From Macrostomum hystrix (taxonomy: Eukaryota > Platyhelminthes > Macrostomidae): 64,000 nt of DNA. The position numbers were made by a program, and so were the translations under genes. Each line of letters begins with the position of its first letter. The stretch's first letter is position 1. The stretch is from the NCBI GenBank assembly GCA_950097015.1, contig CATNEN010000041.1, forward strand, positions 2,087,501 through 2,151,500. Direction: 5' to 3'. Below are positions 45,250 through 54,037 of this stretch, in pieces. The notes under the pieces were generated by a model, which had not been told where the DNA came from, ran no database searches, and saw nothing but the letters and a program-made list of their open reading frames with translations.

Positions 45250-46182
45250 TTATGCTCTACAGTTCTTCTTGTGCTCCTTCCAGTGCTTCAGCTGGCACTC
45301 TCTGTTACAGTAGTAGGCCTGCTTGCACTTGCCGCACCGATGCGTTGGATTGAGCTTTCTACAGGTCATGCACCGAATTTCCTTAGACTCTTTCAAGGCG
45401 GTGCGGCTCGCTTGCCCAACAGCTTTCAATTCCATTAAATTGAAAATATTCTCAAGCATACTCTTAATAGGAAAATCATCCACAGGCAGATAGCAAGGAA
45501 GCCTTACACTCGGACTTTCAGCTCGGAGCCCCTTCATGTAGTACTCTCTTGCTCTCTTTTCGTCTTTCATTGACATATATTCGAAGGCTATGCAATACCA
45601 AGCCTTCGGGATTTGCCGGTGATCTGGCTCATTAGCGTTGATGTATTCTTCGTAAGACTCTATCACCTTGTGCCGATCATAGCCAGCTTGAAGCCTGAGA
45701 GTTGTCGATCTGTCATAAAGCCTTTCGGGCAACCATTCAAGCTCGAGAGCTCTCTCGATTGACCTAAACGAATTTACCCAATCACCATTGAATCCATACA
45801 TGCAGCCCAGCAGAAAGTGGAAATCGGCGATCGCTGGATTCAAATTTGTGCAAGTCAGTGCCATTCTGAGCAGTTCGGCATTGCTGCTGAGCTTCTGAGC
45901 AATTCTGCCGTGGATCAAAACATACAGAGCATCATAATCTGTTGGATTTTTATCAAAAATGTCTGTCGCCTTGGCAAATAGTTTGAGCATAGTGTCACCA
46001 CTTACAGGGGCAGGCTGAAATAGTCTCTCAGCCTGTCGGAACAGCTGGAATGCCTTTGATGCATCGCCACTTTCTATTTCTGAATTGGCCAGATCAAGAA
46101 GATTTAGAGCAAAAAAGAAACTCTGCGCAGTTTTCGAGCCCTGAGCAGTTCTTAGAAGCATTGCTGGAATCACAGCCGCCAT
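45250..46182 (-). CDS. Left copy, C-terminal part: TPR-like repeats and MYND finger
   Basis: 310 codons, in the same frame as the N-terminal part and separated from it by one TAA and three sense codons. Contains LLGCMYGFNGDWVNSFRSIE-like TPR helices, and a C-terminal MYND finger with ligands C-x2-C-x7-C-x2-C, YYCNREC and H-x3-C. It could be made as a separate protein from its own ATG at 46182, or by readthrough. Confidence 0.55.
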   Translation of the reverse strand: MAAVIPAMLLRTAQGSKTAQSFFFALNLLDLANSEIESGDASKAFQLFRQAERLFQPAPVSGDTMLKLFAKATDIFDKNPTDYDALYVLIHGRIAQKLSSNAELLRMALTCTNLNPAIADFHFLLGCMYGFNGDWVNSFRSIERALELEWLPERLYDRSTTLRLQAGYDRHKVIESYEEYINANEPDHRQIPKAWYCIAFEYMSMKDEKRAREYYMKGLRAESPSVRLPCYLPVDDFPIKSMLENIFNLMELKAVGQASRTALKESKEIRCMTCRKLNPTHRCGKCKQAYYCNRECQLKHWKEHKKNCRA

Positions 46183-46191
46183 ATCTGGATT

Positions 46192-48189
46192 TTAGCAAGG
46201 ACTCTTAGGGTAAAGTGCTTGCTGAGGCTTGAAAATGTTTAGCGAGTCTATCATAGCTCCTTTCGCTTCAGTCGGGAAAAATGATTTAAAATATCTATCG
46301 AGTCTCTCCTCAATCAGGAGTCCATCTACTGAAAAATTATTAGCAGCTTCAAATTGAAGGACGTAAGAAAATTTTTTTATAGTATCATCAACAGAAGACT
46401 TAGACGCCTTCTTTGAACGAAGCAGCCACCTGCGAGCTTCGCTCTCTTCTCGTTCACATCCGTGGCCAAGGCACAGCAAACGGCCCAGAGACCACTGAGC
46501 ATCAGCGTTTCCTGCCTCAGCAGCTTTCCGAAGATGAACTACAGCGTCTTCGTTTTTCCTCAATTTTAACAGCAACTCCCCAAGCAGAAGAGTAGCTTGT
46601 TCGTGATTGAGATCGGATGCTTTTCTTAAGTACTCTTCAGCCTTCGCCCAATCCTCATCAAAGCCGCCTTCTCCCAGCATGTAGTTACTTCCGAGAACAA
46701 ACAATGCTTCTTTTTGGTTTTTACCAGCTATTTCTTTAACGATCTTACTCGATGCATCTATTGATTTCATGCCATCGGCACCACTTCGAATGAGCTGTTG
46801 AAGTGCAGCTAGAGCACCAGGCAAGCCCTGATCTGCGGCAGACTTAAGTAGCTCAACTGCCTTAGGGGTATCCACAGGTCCTCCTTCTCCCGCGATTAAC
46901 ATAAAAGCCAAGTTCGACTGAGCCTCCGACTGTGCGAGATCGGCGGATTTCTGATACCACCAGCGAGCTGATTCTAAGTTCTTTTCACAACCAGCTCCGT
47001 TATACAGTGCCAGTCCGAGGTTATTCATGGCCGAGGCGCAGCCGTGGCGAGCCGATTTCAGAAACCACTGGAAGGCAAGCTTCTCATCCTGGTCAACCTC
47101 CAGCCCTTCTCTATAGGCCATGCCTATGCCATTCTCCGCCTCAGCAACTCCAACATTAGGAAGAATGCAAGTTTTTACCTTCAAAAAAGCTTTTTGTTCA
47201 GAAGCTTTGAGACAGAGCTCGAAGTACTTCTTTGGGTCTCTGCTGAGTCCGGCTTTTCCGTCCTTGTACATGACTGCCATGTTATAGAGACCCTCTGCGC
47301 TACCACGATTTGCAGCGGATTCGAAAATTTTAAAGGCCCTCTGCTCCTCTTCGACAGTCTTATTGCCGAAATGTAATATTTGGTGGGCGACGTTAATTTC
47401 CTGTGAGGTCTGCAATTTGATGCTGTCCATTGGGGTAACTTCTTCAGGTGAAACATCTGAACACTGTTTTACACCTTCCTCCAAATACTTTTTAAGAACA
47501 TCAGGGTCTCGCATGTGATAGGTCCCTCCAGCTACCGGATGCTTCTTGATATCTTCATCCTCCACAAAAGCCTGGCAATCTCTCTGTCTCAGAAGAAGAG
47601 TCTCGTCTCTCGGATCGATCTTCAGGCCATCTCTGCACACACCGAGAGCCTCACTGTACAGAGCAAGACCGCACAATGCCTCAGAGAGAATTCTATAGAA
47701 CTTTATTTGCTGAGGGTCCAACTCGATGGCGTCCTCCGCATCTTCACGGGCCAGATCGAACTTGGACAGTTGGATTTCGCAAAGAGCTCGGTTTGAGTAC
47801 AGAACAGCAACTTTTGGATCGGAAGCAATCGCTTTCGTGTAGCAGTTCATCGCCTCAGTCCATCTTCTGTTCTTGTAGTGATCGCTGCCCTCACTCTTTA
47901 GCTTTTCCCAGTCTTCGCTTGGGATTCCGACAAACTTCTTGATTTCCTGGCTGCACTCTGCGAAGCCCATTAGTGACGCCAGCTTGAGCAAGCACTCAAC
48001 ATCGTGCTCAACGCGCGCTACGTCAAAATCCTGGTGAGAATATTGGTTTCTGATCGCCCTCGCCCTCGCTAAACTCCCGCGCTGGCCGCGCAGCTGCTTC
48101 TGGACATCTGGATCAGGGAAAAACATTTCTATTTTATCATTGATCATTTTGAGTGATTCGCTGAAGTCCAACCGATCTTTCAGTCGAAT
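46192..48189 (-). CDS. Left copy, N-terminal part: HEPN-like, TPR and SEL1 repeats
   Basis: About 660 codons open after the homopolymer. Contains IRNQYSH (HEPN-like motif), a three-repeat TPR block (HYKNRRWTEAMNCYTKAI, AVLYSNRALCEIQL) and many SEL1 units (GLYNMAVMYKDGKAGL, AENGIGMAYREGLEV, AMNNLGLALYNGAGC). It ends LYPKSPC before TAA. It has no ATG of its own near the start; homology begins at RLDFSE. Confidence 0.6.
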   Translation of the reverse strand: MRLKDRLDFSESLKMINDKIEMFFPDPDVQKQLRGQRGSLARARAIRNQYSHQDFDVARVEHDVECLLKLASLMGFAECSQEIKKFVGIPSEDWEKLKSEGSDHYKNRRWTEAMNCYTKAIASDPKVAVLYSNRALCEIQLSKFDLAREDAEDAIELDPQQIKFYRILSEALCGLALYSEALGVCRDGLKIDPRDETLLLRQRDCQAFVEDEDIKKHPVAGGTYHMRDPDVLKKYLEEGVKQCSDVSPEEVTPMDSIKLQTSQEINVAHQILHFGNKTVEEEQRAFKIFESAANRGSAEGLYNMAVMYKDGKAGLSRDPKKYFELCLKASEQKAFLKVKTCILPNVGVAEAENGIGMAYREGLEVDQDEKLAFQWFLKSARHGCASAMNNLGLALYNGAGCEKNLESARWWYQKSADLAQSEAQSNLAFMLIAGEGGPVDTPKAVELLKSAADQGLPGALAALQQLIRSGADGMKSIDASSKIVKEIAGKNQKEALFVLGSNYMLGEGGFDEDWAKAEEYLRKASDLNHEQATLLLGELLLKLRKNEDAVVHLRKAAEAGNADAQWSLGRLLCLGHGCEREESEARRWLLRSKKASKSSVDDTIKKFSYVLQFEAANNFSVDGLLIEERLDRYFKSFFPTEAKGAMIDSLNIFKPQQALYPKSPC

Positions 48190-48290
48190 TTTTTTTTCAG
48201 CATCTCAAACATGTCATCTCTAAGTCGACTGACTGCGAACTGGATCTTCGCAGTCGCCTCGGCACGCTTCACGCTTGCCGTCGAAGCCAT

Positions 48291-48305
48291 GGCGCTTCAG
48301 TACCT
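48291..48305 (-). promoter_or_regulatory. 3' splice site 13 nt before the left-copy start codon
   Basis: The minus strand reads ataattcttattccag, then 13 nt and ATG. It is a candidate trans-splice acceptor or the end of a 5' UTR intron in an otherwise intronless gene. Confidence 0.4.
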
Positions 48306-49417
48306 GGAATAAGAATTATGTCGATTACTATTGAACAAGTCCCTTAAAATTAAATAAACTAAAGCTGAGCTCCAGAAACACAAAAATATAATACGCTCGT
48401 AATAAAGACAATTAAGTAAAGCACTTAATTTCTCTTATCTTCGTTTCCCACTCTTTCAGTTAGTCTCTTAAGCTCTCAAATCTCAGCATTAAAGAAAGAC
48501 GTTGTACTTGATTAAATCTAGATGTGCTAAACCAAAATTTCTAGAAAGAAATCCGTCAGACAGACCACCTAAAACTTCGTATTGCAATTACATTCTATAG
48601 AATACCAACTTGCTCGTATAAACGCTCGAAGTTATACCCCATATCGAACATCTGGTTGGCTTGCTGAATTGTAGCAAAAGTAAAAATTATGGCTTGACGA
48701 TTCAGCTCGTATGAGTAGCGTATTCAGTACATTCTAGCATATTTGGATGACATAAAGTATATTTTTAAATATTGTAGAAAATTTGTCAGATTTATTACAC
48801 ATTTTTAATACGAGAGTGCATCAGAACCATCAAGGGAAGCAATGCAACAAAAACTTGAGTACTACTAAGGAGAAACTCACTAGGTCGTGAGATTTGTGAA
48901 TTAACACAGAAATGAATTACCAGCATTGTTAACAAGAAAATAATTTTACATTTACTATTGTAGAACACGTGAGATTATATCGAGATTATAATGTTATAAT
49001 CGATATAAAAAGTACATTAAAAATATGTTTTAGATTGAGCCAGTTTGCTTAACAATCGGACGAAGATGGACGATTCCTAAAGACCCCTCGAAGATTACAT
49101 TAAGCTTAGCCGTTCCCAAATTACATTCGCTCCATCTGTGTACGCATGCAGATTTTTTCACAGGCGCACCCGATGCTAATTATTACTGTACCGAACTGAA
49201 TATTTTCAACACTAGGGACACACATCAACTCAGAATCCAGGACTACTGTTGTGACCCTTAGCATCAGCCAGAATATCGTGATATTTAAAACTAAAATTTT
49301 ACAAATTTTACAAATATCTGGGCAAATAGATTGTAAAAAAGTGAAATGATGGAACGTACGTTGACTTCATATCATTGACGTCAATGAAAAAGAGTTCTTT
49401 GACATAAAGGAGTGTCA
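48306..49417. other. Spacer between the two tandem SEL1/MYND genes
   Basis: AT-rich, about 1.1 kb. No coding region or tandem repeat was found. It holds the 3' end of the right copy and the promoter of the left copy. Confidence 0.5.
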
Positions 49418-52400
49418 TCAGATTAAGCAGTGCTTCTTGTGTTGCTTCCAGTTATTCTGCTGGCAGTCACGGTTGCAATAGTAAGCTTTCTTACACTTGC
49501 TGCACCGCTGTGGAGCATTGTGCTTTCCGCAAGCTTCGCACCGCGCTTTAGCCGAAGTCGAAGATTTTGCGGCAGACAATTTCATGTCCGCTAGCATGAA
49601 CAAGTTCTGAAGCAGACTCTTTGGCGGGCAATCGACGACCGGTTCAAAGCATGGGAGCCTCACTTCGGGACTCTCAGCACGGAGTCCCTTCTGGAAGTAC
49701 TCTCTGGCCATCCTCTCATTCTCCATTCGCAAATACTCTTCAGCTATGCAATAGCAGGCCTCAGGAATGTGCCTGTGGTCTGGATCGTTAGCGTCAATGA
49801 ATTCTTTGTACGCTTCGATTACTTTACGACGGTCGCTCAGTTTCTGGTGCCTAAGCGCTGATGCTTTACCATACAGCCAGCTGGGTTCCCAGTTGAGCTC
49901 CAGGGCTCGCTCAAACGCCCTCTGAGCGCCAACGCCATCACCGTTGAATCCGTACATGTTGCCTAGCAGATAATAGAATTCGGCAACGTTGGGATTTAGG
50001 TTGGTGCATTTCAGTGACATGTGCAGCAGTTCAGAGACAGTGGCGAGTCGTCCAACAGACCTGAAGTTAATAATTACAAAAAACGCATCAGCGTCTTTCG
50101 GGTTCTTCTCGAATGCTTTAGCTGCCGCATCAAAAAGCTTCTTCCATGTAAAAACATCGATGTTGATAGGTTGCCAGATTCTATCGGCTTGTCGGTACAG
50201 AAGAAAAGCGTCAGAGCAGTTCTTACTCTCTAACGCTAAGCGCATTCGATCTAAAATATCCAAGGCGTCAAAGTACTTTTGAGCAATTTTAGAGCCTTGC
50301 TGGACCCTCTCCGCCATCTTCTGGCCTGAAGTCATCAACCGAAATGTGTGAATACTACCTGAGGGGTGAAGTGAATTTTGCTGTTGCTCAAATAGTTTAA
50401 ATAGATTGAATATATCTTTGTGCACCTGCTTTAGCACTGGGTTTGAAGCGAAGCATTCAAAGTATCTCTGAAGTCTTTCCTGCATAGTAAGACCGTCTTT
50501 CGAGAAACTCACAGCAGCTTCGAATCGCAAAATTTCAGCAGAAGTTTCAATGACGTCATCAATGCTACCAGTTGTGTCCTCCTTATTCGATCGGTGCAGC
50601 CATCTGCGACCTTCGGATGCATCCGGTTCAACGCCATGCCCGAGGCACAACAGGCAGCCTAGAGTCCACTGGGCATCCGTGTTGCCGTCTTCCGCTGCCT
50701 TCCGAAGATAAATTGCTGCATCTTCATTTCTCCTCATTTGCAAAAGCAGGTTGCCCAGTACGAAAGTGGCTTGTTGGTGCTTTTGATTTGATGCCTTTTT
50801 TAAATATTTCTCAGCTTTGACAATGTTCTCCTTAAATCCTCCTTCGCCTTTGATGTAATTCATTCCGATGAGAAATAATGCCTCTTTGTCATTTGTGGCA
50901 GCGACTTCTTGGATGATTCTTTTAGCAGCATCCATTGATTTCACACTCATAACTCCACTCCTCATATGTTGCTGAAGTGCTTCAAGAGCACCTGGCAGGC
51001 CTTGATCTGCAGCAGCCTTAAGCAGCTCAGCTGCCTTCGCGACGTCCACTGGTCCTCCTTCTCCATCAATGAGCATTCTAGCTAATTTAAATTGGGCCTC
51101 CGACTGACCTACATGGGCAGATTTCTCAAACCACCAGCGAGCAGATTCGAGGTTGCGTTCACAACCTGCACCTTTGTAGAGAGCCGAGCCAAGGTTGGTC
51201 ATGGCGGAAACGCAGTCGTGTTGAGCAGATTTTAGAAACCATTGGAAAGCTAGCTTCTCATCTGGGTTAACTGCCAGACCGTCTCGGTAAGCCATTCCGA
51301 TAGCATTCTCTGCCTCTGCGACTCCAGTGTTAAAGAGAACATCATCCATTGCAGATATGTAGGGCTTCTGTTCGGCAGCCTTCTGGCACAATTCTAAATA
51401 CTTCCCTGGGTCTCGAGCTAGACCAGCCTTTCCATCCTTGTACATGATAGCCATGTTGTATAGTCCTTCCGCACAGCCACGCTTTGCAGCAGACTCAAAG
51501 ATGTCGAATGCCCTTTGCTCTTCCCGGATGTTGCCTCTGCCTGAACGCAATATTTGATGGGCCTCGTCCACTTCATGAATGGTCTGCAACTTGATGCTGT
51601 CCATAGGGCAGACATCGTCAGGTGAAACATCAGTGGCACACTTTTTGCGCTTCCACAGTTCAGTGAAAGCTTCAGAGTTTCTAATCGGCTCTATTTCTCC
51701 GTCTTCGGTTACATGGCTTTCTCCTTCGGCTAAAGCTAGAGCTTTACAACTCTGCATTCTTTCAAGAAGAATTTCATCTCTAGAGTCGATCTTCATACCA
51801 TCAGAGCATGCGCCAAGAGCCAGTTGGTACAATCGTAAGTTGAAGAGTGCTTCAGAAAGTATTCTGTAAAATTTGACCTGCTGAGGGTCCAGCTCGATGG
51901 CGTCCTCTGCATCTTCTCGAGCAAGATCGAACTTGGACAGCTGGATTTCGCAAAGAGCTCGGTTCGAGTACAAAACTGCGACCTTAGAATTGGTTCTGAT
52001 TGCCCTGGTGTAGCAATTCATTGCCTCTGTCCATTTTCTTTTTTTGTAGTGCTTATTGCCTTCGCTTCTCAGTTTCTCCCAGTCTTCACTTGGAATTCCT
52101 ACAAATTTCTTGATTTCTTGGCTGCACTCTATCAACCCTATCAATGATGCTAGCTTCAGGAGGCACTCGACGTCATGCTCAAAACGATTAGCATCAAAAA
52201 CCTGATGCGAATATTGATTTCTGATTTTTCGCGCCCTTTCTAAAATTACAGCAAGCTGGCTCTGGACTTCTTGGTCAGGAAATAAGACGCCGGCTTTTTC
52301 TCCGATCAATTTCAGAGATCCGTTGAAGTCCAGACGATTTGAAAAGCCAAGGGATTTCTCCAGTATTGAATGCATACCATCGCTAAGCAGGCTTACAGCG

Positions 52401-52450
52401 AAATAAATCTTTGCCGCTGCTTCAGCACCTTTTAAATTAACAGATGTCAT
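49418..52450 (-). CDS. Intact HEPN-like/TPR/SEL1/MYND protein, intronless, 1010 aa
   Basis: A single open frame from the ATG at 52450 to TGA at 49418. The frame is open for 16 more codons upstream, but a splice acceptor (atgattttttcag) ends 14 nt before this ATG and the left copy's homology starts here. Domains: an N-terminal helical segment with ARKIRNQYSH (R77-N-x3-H82), the signature of HEPN domains; a TPR block (~130-230) with HOP-like carboxylate-clamp residues (GNKHYKKRKWTEAMNCYTRA, LYSNRALCEIQL); SEL1 repeats (~330-660) such as GLYNMAIMYKDGKAG and AMTNLGSALYKGAGC; TPR-like repeats (~750-920); and a C-terminal MYND finger (C-x2-C...YYCNRDC...H-x3-C, ~970-1008). MYND and TPR bind proteins. 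HEPN domains often cut RNA or act as structural modules. Function and family name are not known to me; RNase activity is inference. Confidence 0.8.
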   Translation of the reverse strand: MTSVNLKGAEAAAKIYFAVSLLSDGMHSILEKSLGFSNRLDFNGSLKLIGEKAGVLFPDQEVQSQLAVILERARKIRNQYSHQVFDANRFEHDVECLLKLASLIGLIECSQEIKKFVGIPSEDWEKLRSEGNKHYKKRKWTEAMNCYTRAIRTNSKVAVLYSNRALCEIQLSKFDLAREDAEDAIELDPQQVKFYRILSEALFNLRLYQLALGACSDGMKIDSRDEILLERMQSCKALALAEGESHVTEDGEIEPIRNSEAFTELWKRKKCATDVSPDDVCPMDSIKLQTIHEVDEAHQILRSGRGNIREEQRAFDIFESAAKRGCAEGLYNMAIMYKDGKAGLARDPGKYLELCQKAAEQKPYISAMDDVLFNTGVAEAENAIGMAYRDGLAVNPDEKLAFQWFLKSAQHDCVSAMTNLGSALYKGAGCERNLESARWWFEKSAHVGQSEAQFKLARMLIDGEGGPVDVAKAAELLKAAADQGLPGALEALQQHMRSGVMSVKSMDAAKRIIQEVAATNDKEALFLIGMNYIKGEGGFKENIVKAEKYLKKASNQKHQQATFVLGNLLLQMRRNEDAAIYLRKAAEDGNTDAQWTLGCLLCLGHGVEPDASEGRRWLHRSNKEDTTGSIDDVIETSAEILRFEAAVSFSKDGLTMQERLQRYFECFASNPVLKQVHKDIFNLFKLFEQQQNSLHPSGSIHTFRLMTSGQKMAERVQQGSKIAQKYFDALDILDRMRLALESKNCSDAFLLYRQADRIWQPINIDVFTWKKLFDAAAKAFEKNPKDADAFFVIINFRSVGRLATVSELLHMSLKCTNLNPNVAEFYYLLGNMYGFNGDGVGAQRAFERALELNWEPSWLYGKASALRHQKLSDRRKVIEAYKEFIDANDPDHRHIPEACYCIAEEYLRMENERMAREYFQKGLRAESPEVRLPCFEPVVDCPPKSLLQNLFMLADMKLSAAKSSTSAKARCEACGKHNAPQRCSKCKKAYYCNRDCQQNNWKQHKKHCLI

Positions 52451-52466
52451 AATCAGAGTGACGTCT
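52451..52466 (-). promoter_or_regulatory. 3' splice site 14 nt before the right-copy start codon
   Basis: The minus strand reads aaaaatgattttttcag, then 14 nt and ATG. It has a good pyrimidine tract and no coding sequence upstream. Confidence 0.45.
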
Positions 52467-54024
52467 GAAAAAATCATTTTTATGGTTTTTATGAGCATTA
52501 GTTATGAAACTTTTGCATTTATAAGAAAGACAAAAACGGTGTATTGTTGCAGAAAATGTCACATAATAACTATTTTTAGATAAATATATATTATCGAGCT
52601 CAGTGCTTGAATAAATGAATAAGAATAATTTAAAGTATTAAAATTCGTGCGATCTATTTATATAAGTTTTTTCTATTGTTTGATTTTATAGATAGCTAAT
52701 TTAAACGAAACTACACAAATTACATGTTTTGTGAAAATTTTAAAGATAGGATAGCTATAAGGAAGTATTCATTAAAAAAATCAATGAAAATATTAGATAC
52801 AAAAGTACTAGAGTTCGATTGTCAAGAGCCAGTCTTAAAGACAATTAGTAAGAGTCCAATTAGAAAGGACTTATTATTGAAACCCAAATAGCTCTTTATA
52901 CAAAATCGTAATAATTAAATATTGATAAGATCTACAAAGGCAGAGGTGAAAATAAAGTACCTTTTTATCAAGAGGAATGAAAAAGAAAGTGCTGTACAAG
53001 TTCTACAAAAACATTTCAATATATAAAAAGTAGTTTACATCACTATGAGTTGTTTGGTAACCATAGGAAACAAACTAAGTCAATAAAGTTTAATAAATGA
53101 GGTCATAATCAGAGAAATTATAAAACGAAAAACTTGACTTGATCGGAATGTATAAGCTAACTTTCATTGCAGATTGCAGTATGCATGCATTTCTTAGCGA
53201 AACGAAAACGAAAACTGCAGACTGTTAAATTAAAATCTAGATTCGAAGACAAAAAAAGAAAGAAGAAAAAATCTCAGCTTTATTTTTACAATATTCAAAA
53301 CTTTTTAATGAATATTTTATGCATTAGCAGGAAAGTTGTTCCTAAACGTAGCATTTGTAAACAAGATTTTGTTAAATATTATTTCAAGCGCTCAATTGCA
53401 GCCCGGAAATTTAGGTGACAAGCAAATATAAAAAGTAAGTAGCTTCATACTTCATACGTGTGTTGTGTTGTAAGGCACAGAGAAAGTATAAAAATTCAAT
53501 GTTAGTACCCGTCGTATACAATGCGAGCGAAATGAAGCTGTTGATTTTGAGGGATTCACTGGATAAATACAATTTTGCAAGTCACAAAATACAAAATCCC
53601 TACGATCTGTGTTTCATATTTTCATAAACTTCATTAAATTTAAAGCTTTTATTGTCTAACCGGTAGCATAATTATGTATAATTTTTTTGAACTTGTAATT
53701 CAAGTAAGTAAAAAATCGTTTATCTACTCTAATAACAGTCACCATGACATAAAGATTTGTGATTGCGACTTCCCACTTAATACACGTGGATACACGCATC
53801 CCACTTACGAATCTAAAATTTCTTCCAGTCTAGATGCAAATAGACTGGAAGAAATTTTTGATTCGTACAACTTATTCCAATCTCACATTTGCATCTGTAA
53901 GTGAATTCTACTGTAAGTAGCTCGTTTATTTCCGAAGAACTTATTATCATCTTATGGCCTGTGTTAGCAGTATATTATTGCTAGTTTGCAAGCATTAGCT
54001 ACTAGCTCCATCCATTTCATTTTT
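52467..54024. other. AT-rich divergent spacer
   Basis: About 1.6 kb between the right SEL1/MYND copy and the ankyrin-kinase gene, which point apart. The only structured element seen is the hairpin at 53806-53867. Confidence 0.5.
53806..53867. ncRNA. Near-perfect 26-bp hairpin, possible small-RNA precursor
   Basis: Arms 53806-53831 and 53842-53867 pair over 26 bp with one mismatch around a 10-nt loop (agatgcaaat). The size is like a pre-miRNA stem. No known miRNA seed was recognised; a small palindromic repeat is the alternative. Confidence 0.35.
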
Positions 54025-54037
54025 AGTTAAACCTTAA
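54025..54037 (+). promoter_or_regulatory. 3' splice site 11 nt before the ankyrin-kinase start codon
   Basis: The sequence reads catttcatttttag, then ttaaaccttaa and ATG. It is a candidate trans-splice acceptor. Confidence 0.45.

Larger units (their letters stand above)
45250..48290 (-). pseudogene. Left copy of HEPN-like/TPR/SEL1/MYND gene, interrupted by a frameshift and one in-frame stop
   Basis: Collinear over its whole length with the intact gene at 49418-52450. The first segment, from the ATG at 48290 (MASTASVKRAEATAKIQFAV), ends at a TGA (48182-48180) just after a run of nine A (48197-48189). The downstream frame carries on the homology from there, so one base was gained or lost in the run. 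A second break is a TAA at 46194-46192; the same frame continues at once (NPDMAAVIPAM) and runs 310 codons to the MYND finger. Protein similarity to the paralog is high throughout, including RNQYSH and all MYND ligands, so decay is recent, or the breaks are recoded or are sequence errors. Intronless. Confidence 0.8.

Noticed and set aside
46192-46194. TAA read as a sense codon by an altered genetic code
   Set aside because: The C-terminal half of the same copy ends at a TAA in the homologous place where the paralog ends with TGA, so TAA works as stop; a nonsense mutation, readthrough or an error is simpler.
53167-53418. Basic 83-aa open frame on the plus strand
   Set aside because: Lysine-rich translation of A-rich DNA; no other support.
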